From Siderastrea siderea (Eukaryota > Cnidaria > Anthozoa > Scleractinia > Rhizangiidae): a stretch of 64,000 nt of DNA. The notes below the pieces were generated by a model, which was given only the letters and a program-made list of their open reading frames with translations, had not been told where the DNA came from and searched no databases. The position numbers and the translations under genes are program-made. Below are positions 46,708 to 58,346 of this stretch, piece by piece (the first letter of the stretch is position 1; every line of letters begins with the position of its first letter). The stretch covers positions 34,811,804 through 34,875,803 of the forward strand of contig OZ034971.1 of assembly GCA_964030785.1 (NCBI GenBank). The letters are read 5' to 3'.

Positions 46708-48177
46708 ATGCGCATTAGTTTGAAAACGAGACTTCACTCGACGAAGTTGTCTTCGACTCGCTTTAGAGAAATGGAAGATTGTGTCGACAAAAAAACTTTT
46801 TACGACAAATTAGAAACCTTAAAGGCTGGAAAAAGCAAACTGACAGTTTATCTAAGCGATTCACTACATCACAACGCGAAGAATTATCTTGAGAAACTTC
46901 AGCAAGGCAAAGAAGATGAAACACGTGCCGAACTGACCAAAACTGAAATCAGCACTATAAAACGTAAACGATGGACTCTAAAGGATGAAAACATTGTCAC
47001 TGGTGATAACAGAATAGTTGTTCCGAAAAGTAAGCTGCACGAGGTTCTCTGCGAATGTCACTCGTCAACCGCACACCGCGGAAGAGACAAGACGAACACT
47101 TACGTGAAAGGTATTTACTCTGAAATACCACAACAAGTGGTATCTCTGTTTACTAGTTTATGCAAACTACATGCTCAACAAAGAAGCATAACAGACCACA
47201 CGAAACAAGCGATTACAAAACCAATTAGTGCCGAAACATTTATGTCTCATGTAGAAGTCGATCTTATCGATTTCAGAAATGTGAAATGTTCGTGTACTAA
47301 TCCCCATCAGTGGGTTCTTCATGTAACTGACCACCACACCAAGTACTCGTGGTTATTTGCTTTGCACAACAAAACCGCTGAAGAGGTGTTAGCAAAATTA
47401 CAAGAGTTATTTTGGCATTTTGGATTTCCCCAGACCCTGCACACTGATAATGGTAAAGAATTTAAAAACAAACTAATCCAGGAATTTTGCCAAAAGCATG
47501 GCATTAAACAAGTACATGGAGCACCAAGGAAACCCCAAACACAGGGACTTGTGGAAAGAAACAATAGGACTGTTAAAGACAATTTAACGAACATACTAAA
47601 AGAGAACCAAGCTGAACTCACAACATGGTGTTCAAGACTTGGGGAAGCAGCGTACAAGAAGAACATTACCATCCACAGAGCTGTCAAGGAAACACCATAT
47701 CGACTTGTTTTTGGAATTGATCCCAAAAAAGAAAACAAAGAGAATCCCACTCAAGAGGAACAAGAAGAGGATCAGGTGTCAGAGATGGAAAATGAGAATG
47801 GGCAAATAAAACGAAAAACCGCACCCACTTCTGCAGCTGAAAGCAGAAAAAGGATAAGAATTGAAGCCAATTCCCACCAAACTGAGTACAACGAAAAGAT
47901 GAAGAAGTCCAGGCAAAAGGCTCAAACCCTTAATATTGGAGATTATGTTAGCATCAAAATTGACCCAGTTGATAAAACACCTTTTCATCCAAATGTGCTA
48001 ATGGGGAAAATAGTTGCATTTGAAAATGAATATGCCAAAGTTGCTTGCAAATTTGGACTCATTTCCACCCTTATTTCCCCAGCTAGATTAGTTAAATGCC
48101 AAGCAACAAATATGCAAATATGCGAAGACAAGGAAATAACATTCACCAAAGCATGCAAAATGGCGATCGACCAGTAA
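46708..48177 (+). CDS. Integrase-type transposase (Ginger / KRBA2-like)
   Basis: An uninterrupted 489-residue ORF. The start may be Met22 (46771), since MEDCVDKKTFYDKL begins the structured region. Residues 115-155 form the zinc-binding H-H-C region with His118, His123 and Cys152, but the final ligand position is His155 where Cys is usual. The rve core has Asp185 (VDLID), Asp247 (LHTDNGKEF) and Glu283 (GLVERNNRTV), with D-35-E spacing. A charged linker follows, then a C-terminal region (NIGDYVSIKIDP) like the GPY/F module. It would cut and join element ends in the nucleus. It could be active or a stable host-like gene. Confidence 0.85.
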   Translation: MRISLKTRLHSTKLSSTRFREMEDCVDKKTFYDKLETLKAGKSKLTVYLSDSLHHNAKNYLEKLQQGKEDETRAELTKTEISTIKRKRWTLKDENIVTGDNRIVVPKSKLHEVLCECHSSTAHRGRDKTNTYVKGIYSEIPQQVVSLFTSLCKLHAQQRSITDHTKQAITKPISAETFMSHVEVDLIDFRNVKCSCTNPHQWVLHVTDHHTKYSWLFALHNKTAEEVLAKLQELFWHFGFPQTLHTDNGKEFKNKLIQEFCQKHGIKQVHGAPRKPQTQGLVERNNRTVKDNLTNILKENQAELTTWCSRLGEAAYKKNITIHRAVKETPYRLVFGIDPKKENKENPTQEEQEEDQVSEMENENGQIKRKTAPTSAAESRKRIRIEANSHQTEYNEKMKKSRQKAQTLNIGDYVSIKIDPVDKTPFHPNVLMGKIVAFENEYAKVACKFGLISTLISPARLVKCQATNMQICEDKEITFTKACKMAIDQ

Positions 48178-48890
48178 TTCCTAAGTGTGATTATGAACAT
48201 TAAAAGAAATTCAACTTGTTATTATTGTTTCACCTCAAATATTTAACACTTTACTTCCCATTTGTAAGTGTGATATGAACATTAAAAGACATTCAGTTTG
48301 TTATTAGATTAAACACTCATAATAACATGTATGATTGTGACACCTCAAATATTTAACAATTTACTTCCTATTTGTAAGTGTTATATGAACATTAAAAGAC
48401 ATTCAGTTTGTTATCAGAATGAATACTCATAATAACATGTATTATTGTTTTATCTCAATTTAACAATTTACTTCCCAGTTCTTGAAAATATGTCATTGAA
48501 TGGGAAAACCAGTGGTCACCCACATCCAAACAAATAGCTAGCAGTAGACCCCAAAAGAACCCAACCCTAAGTAAAACAAACAGTTAATCCTAACCCTAAA
48601 AGAAAACCAACCCTTACTCTAGCAAACAGCCAAACCCCAACCCTAACAGAAAGCTAACCTTAACATAATTTATCATCTTTAAAATGAATTAAATGGTTTT
48701 AGAAAAATAACTAATTCCCCAAAAATTCAACTAGTTATAAAAATATATCTAGTATAATTATTATTTGCCTAGTTAAAAAAAACCCAGCTAGTTAGAAAAA
48801 AACTACCTGGTTGGAAAAAAACTATCTAGTTAGTAAAAAACTACCTAGTTAGAAAAAAAAATTAACTGAGATCAAAAATTAACTGCAACA
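48178..48890. other. 3' part of Ginger-like element, internal repeats
   Basis: About 48185-48480 contains a three-fold repeat of 'gaacattaaaagacattcag' with 'catgtatgattgt' and 'caatttacttcc' (period near 100 bp). 48540-48660 repeats AACCCTAA-like and AACAGC motifs. It ends with TAGTTAGAAAAAAACTA units and the terminal repeat. Confidence 0.6.
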
Positions 48891-49531
48891 TATATACAGA
48901 CTTGAAGGCAAATATCAATAGTATTTTATGTGCCTCTATAATACTCAAAATGCTGATATTTAACGATACAAAATGGTAAAGATCACTAAGTAAATTGTCG
49001 AAGAAAGACCAAACCGGCCGTGATACGTTTAAATCTAGTTTTTACGACACAAGCGGCAGAGACTGAACTAAATAAAACGTCCCAAACTTTTCAAGTTTCC
49101 ACCCATTTCCATGCAGCTCATTCGTGGGAAACTACTGTATTAGTCGCTGTGAGTCGCTATCATTGATATTTAATCAGTCATTGAAAACAGGTATATTTCC
49201 TAATGAATGGAAAAATGCTAGAGTTACCTCTCTCTACAAAAATTCGGGCAAACGCAATGATCCTTCCAACTATCGCCCTATTTCAGTAATTCCTGTGGTA
49301 GCAAAAGCTTTTGAGCGGATAATCTATGATCAACTGTATAACTATCTTACGAAGAATAATCTTTATCTCCAAACATCAGTCCGGTTTCCGTGCGGTTCAC
49401 TCGACGGTTACGGCTCTACTCGAGGCAACAGATAGCTGGGCTCTTAATATTGACCGTGGAATAATCAATGCCGTTGTTTTCATAGATTTAAAAAAGGCAT
49501 TTGATACAGTTGACCATGAGATTCTCCTTAT

Positions 49532-49954
49532 CAGGGTCTGGAAGGGGGGGGGGGGGGGTCCTGATCCCGCATTCCCGCTCCTTTCTCACGAGAATCCCGC
49601 ATCCCGCACTTTTTTCATCGCTATCCCGAATCCCATTTTTTCTTTACCAAAAATACATTAAAAAAGGCTAATTTCTGCAAAAACTTATAAATTTAAGATG
49701 TAGATTGGCCCTTTCGATTGATATTTTGCGCTCGCCTGGTTGATCCGCCTTTGCCGCTATAAAGTTTACTTGGGTCGTGACGACTTCCCGAATTCCCGAC
49801 AGACAGGCAACAAAATCCCGCATCCCGTGCCCAAATTTTGGCAAATCCCGCTTCCCTGATTGCAGTCAAATCCCGAACCCCGTCAAGATATTTCGCGTTT
49901 TCCCGAATCCCGCACCATGTTTGGTCAAATCCCGGACGACCCGAGAATACCCTT
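49532..49954. mobile_element. hAT-like MITE inside LINE
   Basis: The insert begins CAGGGTCTGGAAGGGGG and ends AATACCCTT. The flanks CTCCTTAT (49524-49531) and CCTCTTAT (49955-49962) are an 8-bp duplication with two differences. The interior iterates ATCCCGCATCCCG-like motifs. Removing it rejoins the RT coding sequence. Confidence 0.6.
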
Positions 49955-50743
49955 CCTCTTATTTAAGCTTCGTTCGTTCGGAATTCGTGGACTAGCTTTA
50001 CGTTTGTCAGTTCGCTCCTATGCAGATGTGCCCGCTTGTATTCTTACTCAAAATTAATGATTTACCATCCTCGAATGTATGCTGACGTTACCAGCATTAC
50101 TTACGCAGGTAAGGATATATAAACAATGTTAAAGATAGTCTTAACAAAGATTTAAGATCTGTTAATACCTGGTTGTCTCCTAATAAGTTTACATTGAACC
50201 TGACTAAGACCGAATTCTTAGTAATAACTTCAAGGCAAAGGCGGATTTACTTGTCAGACAGCCCGTCTCTTACCATAAACAATTTTCCCATTGAGCAGGT
50301 TTCTTCAACAAAATCTCTCGGTGTATACGTTGATGAAAACTTAAGCTGGATTACTCACGTAGAAAGTGCTTGTAAGAAAATTTCTTCAGCCTTAGGCTTA
50401 ATTAAACGTATTAGAAATTTCGTACCATCTCACACTCTTTTGAACATCTTCAATGGTTTGGTAAAGCCCCAGTTTGACTATTGCAGTATAGTATGGGGAT
50501 GCTGCAGTATTAGTCTCGCCGAGAAACTTCAGACGCTGCAAAACCGTGCGGCTCGTATATTGTGGTCCGCCCCTTATGATGCTAATGCTACAAACCTGTT
50601 CCGAAGACTTAATTGGAAAAACCTAAGGAATCAGAGGCTTTATAATAAAGCCATTATGATGTTCAAAACTTTAAATGGAGAGACACCAGATTATTTATCA
50701 ACTAAATTCATCTTTCGCAATGATACAACTAGTTATAGATTAA

Positions 50744-52351
50744 GGTGTTTCGATACAGTTTTTTGGGGACCATACTAACCTTTTGAATCGGCTCTTAGAC
50801 AGTCTTCTCCTTGTCAGATCAACGTGAACTTTGCAATACTTCTTGGTTTTGGATTGAACTTTAGCGTGGTTTACATTTTGTAAAAATCGATATTTCCATG
50901 ACAAAGATAAACAAAAATCCTCGAAAACAGTAAAATTAAAATTTTGCACGATCCAGATTTCGCTTTGAAAAGCAAATACCAACATCGTAAACTGTGGTGT
51001 ATGGCAAACAACATATTCAAGAACAAAAAAATTCTGTATGTTTGTTTTGAAGTAAATCGCAAAAACATTTTCAACCTTAGTTTTTGCCTAGTAATAGTAA
51101 ATGCACCGAAAAATAATCCACGCTTTGATGAAATGGCTAGAAAATACTGTTAAAATGTGTCTTTTACTTACTATTTTACGCCTAGAAAGTTTTGTTGAAA
51201 CTGGTGTTCGCGATCTCGAGAACGACTTGTTTTTCTAAGATCATTCGCGTAATAAATTTGTGGTAATTTTTGAATTTGAGCGCTTTTGCGAAAATCATGA
51301 GAACGGCTCGATAGATTTTTTTAAAACATTAAACACGCGTGCTTGACGATGTGACCAATTTTACTTTTGAGTCTTATTAACATTGATTCACTGGAACACT
51401 TTTAGATTTAACGTTAAAGAGGATGTATGAACCGACGGAAAGGCTTGCGTTACATATAAAAAGTTGGCAAGTAAATGCTAATATATTCAAAGTAATGCGC
51501 AATGCATTCCTCCGTGATTTTTACTTTTCGTTGTAATCTACAGTGCAACAAAGAACAAAGAAACCAGATAAAAATCACGAAGCAATGAATTACGCATTAC
51601 TTTGAATATATTAGCATTTACTTGCCAACTGTGAATTTGTAACGCAACCTTCTCCGCCGGTTCATACATCCTCTTTTTAACGTTAAAATTAAAAGTGTTC
51701 CAGTGAATCAATGTTAATAAGACTCAAAAGTAAAATTGGTCACATCGTCAAGCACGCGTGTTTAATGTTTTAAAAAAATCTATCGAGCCGTTCTCGTGAT
51801 TTTCGCAAAAGCGCTCAAATTAAAAAATTACCACAAAATTATTACACGAATGATCTTAGAAAAACAAGTCGTTCTCGAGATCGCGAACACCAGTTTCAAC
51901 AAAACTTTCTAGGCGTAAAATAGTAAGTAAAAGACACATTTTAACAGTATTTTCTAGCCATTTTATCAAAGCGTGGATTATCTTTCGGTGCATTTACTAT
52001 TACTAGGCAAAAACTAAGGTTGAAAATGTTTTTGCGATTTACTTCAAAACAAACATACAGAATTTTTTTGTTCTTGAATATTTTGTTTGCCATACACCAC
52101 AGTTTACGATGTTGGTATTTGCTTTTCAAAGCGAAATCTGGATCGTGCAAAATTTTAATTTTACTGTTTTCGAGGATTTTTGTTTATCGTTGTCATGGAA
52201 ATATCGATTTTTACAAAATGTAAACCACGCTAAAGGTCAATCCAAAACCAACAAGTATTGCAAATTTCACGTTGATCAGACAAGATGAAGACTGTCTAAG
52301 AGCCGATTTTAAAAGTGAGGTATGGTCCCCAAAAAACTGTATCGAAACACC
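50744..52351. mobile_element. 1.6-kb fold-back element, TTAA-flanked
   Basis: Arms of about 781 bp (50744-51524 and 51570-52351) are nearly perfect inverted copies separated by about 45 bp. The ends are GGTGTTTCGATACAG and its inverse. TTAA is duplicated at 50740-50743 and 52352-52355. Excision restores the LINE frame: SYRLR followed by NSEMRLALPQPR. The mirrored short ORFs in the arms are a by-product. It has no transposase. Confidence 0.9.
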
Positions 52352-52718
52352 TTAAGAAATAGTGAAATGAGGCTGGCTCTTCCTCAACCTCGACGGAAGA
52401 TGTTCGAAAAAGTTTCTCTTATAGTGGCGCTGCGCTGTGGAATAGCCTTCCAACTGATATTAGAGTATCTAAAACAGGTGAATTTAAGACGAAGCTAAGT
52501 AACTTCAGTTTTGAATGAATTTACGACACAGCATTCCTGAAAAGCAGTACTTGTTGTTTTCATTTACTATTTCTATTTGAACATGTAGTTAGTTTAGTTA
52601 GTTTAGATAAGGCCTTTATACTTTGTATTTACTTTTATAATTATTGCATTGTTTTTAATTCTTATATTTGTAGATAATTTTTGCTTCTATACTGAGGAAT
52701 CTACCGTGTAAAAATAAA

Positions 52719-52743
52719 GTCACCTATTCTACTCTATTCTATT
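52719..52743. repeat. LINE 3' tail, ATTCT-type tandem
   Basis: Short tandem units CTATTCTACTCTATTCTATT follow AAAATAAAG, marking the LINE 3' end against the copy C flank (GATTCAGTTCAATTT). Confidence 0.75.
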
Positions 52744-52909
52744 CTTGATTCAGTTCAATTTTATTGTGACGTTAGACGAACTGCACAGCCAGTTATTTTC
52801 TTTAGATTCTCGGTGATTTTCAACGGATTCTCAAAGGTACAAGGAAAGTTAACATACAGAGTACATGTAGTCAGGCCTGGTTCGCACTTGTTCTAAGACA
52901 ACAACCGTT

Positions 52910-53170
52910 GTCCGCTTAGGTCCGTTGGTAGGACACCGGGCTGCAAGGGGTTACGGCGTTCGAATGCTAGCCGGACCACTGGTCAACTGGGGTGTTAGAC
53001 AGTGCAAAACACCTTGTCTCGTTTCAAAAGGACGTGTCATTGGACAGGCACTTTAAGCTGCTGGCATTGTCACCTACTCCTAGTCATAACAAATTGTTAG
53101 GGGACGTTACATAGCCAACATCATTGTTCAAAAGAGTTGGGGGCGTGGTCCCCGGTTTGGTCTGTCATGG
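52910..53170 (+). repeat. tRNA-derived SINE-like repeat (copy C)
   Basis: The head GTCCGTTGGTAGGACACCG-GGCTGCAAG looks like a tRNA D-arm and anticodon arm; CGTTCGAATGCTAGCCGGACC is a degraded T-arm and acceptor. The body is shared with copies A and B. It includes the TTAA (53053-53056) that is the empty site of the MITE at 1198. Confidence 0.5.
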
Positions 53171-53411
53171 GCCGTAAAGGACTGATATCAGCTGTGATTT
53201 GGCCACGTCTGATCTCAGCCCTCAATTTCTGTCAAGCGCATGTTGTTATACAGCTCTGTACATATAATACATCGCAATTATCATTACAACCACAGGCATA
53301 ATGACATGCGCAGAAAAATTGGGTGGAATCGACGTGATATGAGTATGTACACTGGACGTGCGTATGTCTATTTATGCTTGAGCTCATCGCACACTGAGTA
53401 GAAATGTCCGG

Positions 53412-54271
53412 GGCCCGGTTGTTCAAAGGAAGGGTTAAAGTAACCTGTTGTTAAGGCTAACCGGGGGTTAAATTTCTTAACTGGAGGTTTGTTAAGCCGT
53501 GGTTAAAATTGCGTTGCTCAAAGTATGGTAAGCAGACCAGTTAATTAACCTCGGGTTAGACGCAGCTAACTCTCGTTTAGTATCCTATAACATTTTTTCT
53601 TTGTTGTTGTTATGGTGACCAACTTATGAGAGCTAAAATGGCTTCCCGGGCTACCTCACACAAAGTTCGGAAACAAAACTTTATTGCTTCAGAGATTTCT
53701 GTTTTGACCAAAAAAGTTGGGAAAAACTTTCAGTCCTTCAGAGCAAGCTAACAAATAGTAGTACAAAAATGGAGCGAAATTGCTGATGCCGTAAACAATT
53801 GCAGAGTCGTCAGCCAGGGATCGACAGTCCGTGAAAAGTGGAGGAATTTACATTCACAGGCAAAGACAGAATTGAATAGTTTGAGGGATTTCGTCAACTG
53901 CTGCGCCGGAGATCACCCTCAACAAGATCTGTAATGAACAAAATTTATTCCTTGCAAAAGTGGTAACAAACACGAAGCTCTTCGTGGATTAAATCATCGA
54001 TTTTGCACTGACGTCCGACTTCAAATTTTCTTTCTCAATTCCTTCTTCGTAAGTCACAAAACAACAAGTCCGCCATTTTGCTTGCTTCTTCCTTTAATTT
54101 CAGTAACACTCGGTTAGCGATTTAAGCCTAGCTAACTCGGTGGGTTAAATTTACCCTTCTGTTTACCCGAGGTTAGCGAGCAACAGAACTAACCCGCGGT
54201 TAAAAGTTAACCTGAGGTTATGACGATTTAACCTGGGTTTAGGATTTAACCTTCGTTTGAACAACCGGGCC
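53412..54271. mobile_element. PIF/Harbinger-like element in TRPC copy C flank
   Basis: The ends are GGCCCGGTTGTTCAAAGG and GTTTGAACAACCGGGCC. It is the same insertion as 2161-3299 in copy A, shorter by internal loss on the right. The 3-bp target duplication is no longer clear. Confidence 0.7.
53638..53934 (+). pseudogene. Myb/SANT-like protein relic (copy C)
   Basis: Reads MASRATSHKVRKQNFIASEI, then ISVLTKKVGKNFQSF. A frame break with a TAA follows at about 53750, and it resumes VQKWSEIADAVNN, GSTVREKWRNLHSQAK and PQQDL-stop. The spaced Trp residues fit a Myb/SANT fold. It is better preserved than the copy A relic at 2388 but still broken. Confidence 0.6.
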
Positions 54272-55354
54272 TTGGTTATTGTTCTTGTGCTTGTGTTTAG
54301 TGCGAACTAAGCTTCAATACAAGTCTACCTTGGGAAGCATGCAGCACAACTGCAATTAAAATAATCATTAAAGGTCAGTAATTTATAACTCCGTCGCTTT
54401 TGATGTAGAGCTGACGAACCAAAAGGCCGTAAGCAAAGCTTTCACACCACTGATCAGGCATTAAATCTACAGCAAGGGTTTTGGTTCGGGAGGTCAGTAA
54501 TATTCAATCCTGTTACTTTTCAAACTCTTAGTACCAAAAAAGGCCACCTTGCAAATCCACTACCATTAAAGTCTTTTTGTCATTTCTAGTAAATAATACG
54601 CTTTGGTCAAGGTACTTTTAGATCTGCAACTCTACATCAAGGCTGTTTCTGAGCTTGTAACCGCCATTCTCGGTGTTTCGCAGTTCACACTGCTGTGCAT
54701 GTCGTGGTTTGTACTTCCATTTTCCTGCTTTTTATTTTTCTCCTTCACCATACCAGGTATTTCACCACTAGCCTCTTCATTGTTTTGATCCGTTCCTACT
54801 CAGAGAAGGAAGCAAAAAAACGCAAATCAGAATTGCCACATCCCTTTTCGCCTGTATGAATCAACAGACCCCTTGCAAGCTTCCTACATGTTCATAATAC
54901 TATGGATCTGATTTCATTCCGATTGACTAGTGAGTCTCCATCTGTTTGCAATATGTTTTTTTTTCTCCTTTTTAAAGTGAAGGTAATTGCTAAAAGTAGG
55001 TGACACAGAATTTCATCTAATTTTAAGCATGTAATAGCATCAATGGCCATATGGCGCTCTTGAGTGAGAGGCTTTAAAGTGACAGGGGCGTCCAAAGGAT
55101 AATGGCTCAACAATTGTGACTGCGTTGAATACGATTAAAAAATGGTCAATACAATCAGCTCCCATCATTTCAGTAGCAAGTCAAAGAGTAAGGCTTTTGT
55201 ACAAAGGGACAAGTCAACAGTATAATAAAAATTTTAAAATAAAAATTTTTACCTTTTTGTAATTTTCTATGTCTGTGCCATCGCCTTCGTCCTAATTTTA
55301 ACAAACAGACATGACAGAAGAAGAATTTGATTAAATTTAAACCTAGTTGTAGTT

Positions 55355-55445
55355 TGGAAGCGCGGTAGTGCAGGGGACATCGCGTAGGTCTCTCGATCTG
55401 ACGATCGCGAGAACAAAGGGTCGGCGGTTCGAGGTTTGATCGCTT
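55355..55445. repeat. tRNA-derived SINE-like segment (copy C)
   Basis: Partner of 4438-4530: GCGGTAGTGCAGGGGACATC and GGCGGTTCGAGGTTTGATCG. It lies just upstream of exon 7C, in the same relation as in copy A. Confidence 0.4.
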
Positions 55446-55579
55446 CATTGTATCGTTTCGTTTCCTTAGACAAGAAACTTTACTCCACATTGTCTCTCTC
55501 CACCCAGCTGTATAAAAAGGTAACGGCTAACAGTTAGAGAATCCTAACAGAAAAGCAGAGAGGTAATTTTGCGATGGAT

Positions 55580-55810
55580 AAGCATCCAGGGGGGAGTTGT
55601 GATGCTCCTAGTCACTTTATGTTGGGTATCCTGTGTGATGGACTAGCATCACGTCCAGGGAGAGTAGTAATACTCCTAGTTACTTTATATTCGGTATCCT
55701 GTGATGGACTAACATCCCCTCCAGGAAGAACAGTTATTCTCCTAGTTAATTTATATTGGGTATCCTGTGATGGACTAACATCCAATCCAGGGGGGAAGTT
55801 GTGATGCCCC
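55580..55810. repeat. Tandem repeat of about 70 bp, three to four units
   Basis: Units share 'tcctgtgatggactaaca' and 'ctagttactttatat' with 'ccagg(g)gg'. It gives an artefactual open frame. It is present only in copy C. Confidence 0.75.
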
Positions 55811-58346
55811 TAGTCCCTTCGTGCTACGGAAACCTGAGTTAAGCACCGGCCTTGGTGAGCCTAATCGCTCATTCAATCGAGTGGATTGGACACATGCTTT
55901 ATCTTCTTTTATATGTAGATTAAGAGGAGTTTTTATATTAATGTGGCCATTATATTGACACTCAGTACGGAATATAGTCAACTATTCTATTTAATATAAG
56001 GCAACCTTTTGAAACCTCGATTTAGAACTTGTAATGAAAGCAGTTATGCTATGTGGTAATTTCTCTTTATTCTGACTTCAACTGCTATCGTCAAAAACAG
56101 TTGTCCACAAAGTCGGAGTTTACTGGATAATTGAAACTGGAACAAACATTACCGAACTGACTGCCCCAAAGAAACTCAAAGACCCCATGAGGCTTTCGAG
56201 AGGGATGCAAGGAACATGTTAGAAGGTTTTCAGTCAGATCACTCTTAAATTGCCGACATTTTGCCAAGCCATCACAAGAATCTGCTTACATCTTTGGAAA
56301 TCTTCACACATTTTGCGAAAGATCCTATTCCAACATAGGATTTGTCTGTAGGCTACAGATTCCACAGAAACATTACCAAGGATTTTTCCTACTCACTATT
56401 GAGGAGGACATCCTGGTTCTTAGTAATGTACCGCCTCTAGTTCGGTTTATCTTCCTACTCCAACTTTGCTCCAGAACGTTCGTAAGAGGATAATCCTTTG
56501 TTGTTTTCTAAAAAAATGAGACGTTTATTGCGGAATATAAATTGTAAATAATCTGAAACCTTCTGAAGCAAAAAACTTCTTTTTCACGGGTGGGGGCCAG
56601 ACTTTTCCCGTGCTTCCGACGATAATGATAAGATTCGCTTGATAAATGAACATCTCGAAAATCCCCCTCCCCCCCCTAAAAAAAAGTAAAAAGATACATT
56701 ACCATGCTTTCCGGTGCTGTCCAGAAGCATACTAATATTTCGTTTCACTTATCACATCTATTTATTGCTACGTTAGCGAAAGCACAAGAGTTCATTAAAT
56801 ACATTTCGACACCTGCATGTGCTGTGTCAACGTTTTCTTAAATTACGCAAACGAAAGCTGGTTCACTAGGGTTCCGTAAGAGTGTAGAGCACGGGTCTAA
56901 GGTTTAAACCATTTTTAAGAAAACAGGTTGTTCGTCCTATTTTTGTCTTTAAGACAATAGGCGTCTTCATTCTTCATGTTGCGTAACGGTTTTTTTTTTC
57001 TGAAATTAGCAAATATTAGACGAATTTCCAGTGGGTCTAAGGATAAAATGCGTTTAGGCGCTGCTTAAGTATTTCATTCCCACATACACAACACACACAC
57101 ACTGCTGAGTCGTCACAATCACGGAGAAACGCAAGTAGGAGCAAAAGAATCAAAATGGTTTGATTCTTGCTTTTACGCGACTGAGCTTCAAAGAGTTCAA
57201 ATAAACTCTTCTGATTTTGTTAACAAAAGCGTTTGCGACTATCAATAGTACTTTTAGCTAGTCAGGTGCTATGCGTACTGATGTCTGCAGGGGCAGACTT
57301 TTTTTGTAATGAAACAGGTTGAATACAGGTTGAGTGGTTTCTTAGAAAAGGTTGCAAAAACGGCGCATATTAGTTATTTTAAGAGTTTTAAACAAAGACT
57401 TCCATCGTTTTAGATCGTTATCTTGGATGAACTATATTATCGGTAGAATCCCTGCTACATCTCCGATTTCGACGTAAGAAACATAGCGTGTTGCATAACA
57501 TAAACAGAACAGCTCACCTTACTCCAGTGTGTACAAAGATCACACATCCCGCAGAAAATGAGATGAAACAAATAAAAGTCACTCAGAGGAGAGGGGAGTG
57601 TATTGTAGATCCATTCTAGCCACATCCTTGTTCTTGAAAACTTCCACTCCACATCAGCATCTTGCTGTAAAAAGTGTAAAATTATTAAATCCCTCGGTTA
57701 TACAGCTGTCCCTCTGTTTCCTATTGATGTTGTTTTTGTTGACTTTGGTTTGTCGTTGTTTCTGTTGTTGTTGCTTTTTTGTTCTAACATATTGCTGATC
57801 TACGACCAAATAATTTTTCTTTTAACGACGTAAAGTTTTACATGCACTAGTTCAAATCAACTAAAGGGTAACACGAATTCAAATTAACTTCATTCCTCAT
57901 GTTTCATTCACTAGTTTTTTTTTTATTAAAGGAAGCAGAACAAACAACAACTTCACGCGAACGAAACTTTAAACGGCGATTGGCTAATGATTTGTTTTGG
58001 TTGAGGTGGTCACATTTGAAAACGATCTTGGACTGGTAGAGACCCCATGATCTATTCCTTTCAACTGCTAGTTGCACCTCATTACAGTTTCAAGGTTTAC
58101 TAATTACAGTAAAACGTCACATTACAGTCACAAGTTACGTTTCAGGGTACCTATACAACAACGTTAAAACTTACCATGATTCCACCTTCATCCCCTAAAA
58201 TCCCATCACTACTGTATTTCAAACCAAGTGAATAATACACTATAAAAACAAACAAACAAACAAACAAGCAAACAAAAAAAAACCTCTGTGAAAAGGAGAC
58301 ATAAACATTTTTATTTGCACGTTCTTGGGAAATGTCATTAGTATAG

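Larger units (their letters stand above)
46091..48890. mobile_element. Ginger-like DNA transposon (2.8 kb) with 4-bp duplication
   Basis: Ends TGTTGTAGTTAATTTTTGAT and its inverse (one C/T difference) are flanked by TATA at 46087-46090 and 48891-48894. TGT ends and 4-bp duplications fit the Ginger group, which uses a retroviral-type integrase as transposase. Copy B (around 15990) shows the uninterrupted flank. Subterminal TAACTAGGTA repeats lie at both ends. The integrase ORF is intact. Confidence 0.8.
49138..52743 (+). pseudogene. Broken LINE (CR1/L2/Jockey-like) reverse transcriptase
   Basis: 5'-truncated, with RT domain blocks in two frames. The first frame (from about 49150) has PNEWKNARVTSLYKNSGK and NYRPISVIPVVAKAFERI. 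The second (49326-49530) has FRAVHSTVTALLEATDSW and VFIDLKKAFDTVDHEILL. After a MITE insertion it resumes near 49963; the YADD box region near 50080 is deleted. The thumb/C-terminal part is open at 50173-50743 (LGVYVDENLSWITHV, LVKPQFDYCSIVWGCC) and the end is at 52352-52515. The tail is ATTCT-type short repeats. It belongs to the class using a microsatellite-like 3' end. Inactive. Confidence 0.8.
54745..57664 (-). pseudogene. TRPC-like channel copy C, four 3' exons
   Basis: Exon 5C 57664-57518 encodes QDADVEWKFSRTRMWLEW, then YNTLPSPLS, with five residues deleted relative to copy B and a diverged tail. Exon 6C is 56507-56397, ending ATA|GTGAGT. Exon 7C is 55291-55253 (DEGDGTDIENYKK). Exon 8C starts at 54795 with ERIKTMKRLVVKYLV but a short insertion brings TGA at 54745-54747. 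All junction phases agree with copy B. Exons 1-4 are missing: similarity breaks at the exon 4 donor near 58171-58182. This is a truncated, decaying duplicate. Confidence 0.75.

Noticed and set aside
47319..47750. 143-residue minus-strand ORF
   Set aside because: Antisense to the integrase core.
50871..52223. Four mirrored ORFs of 67-69 residues
   Set aside because: They duplicate each other because the region is a palindrome; no domain and no outside support.
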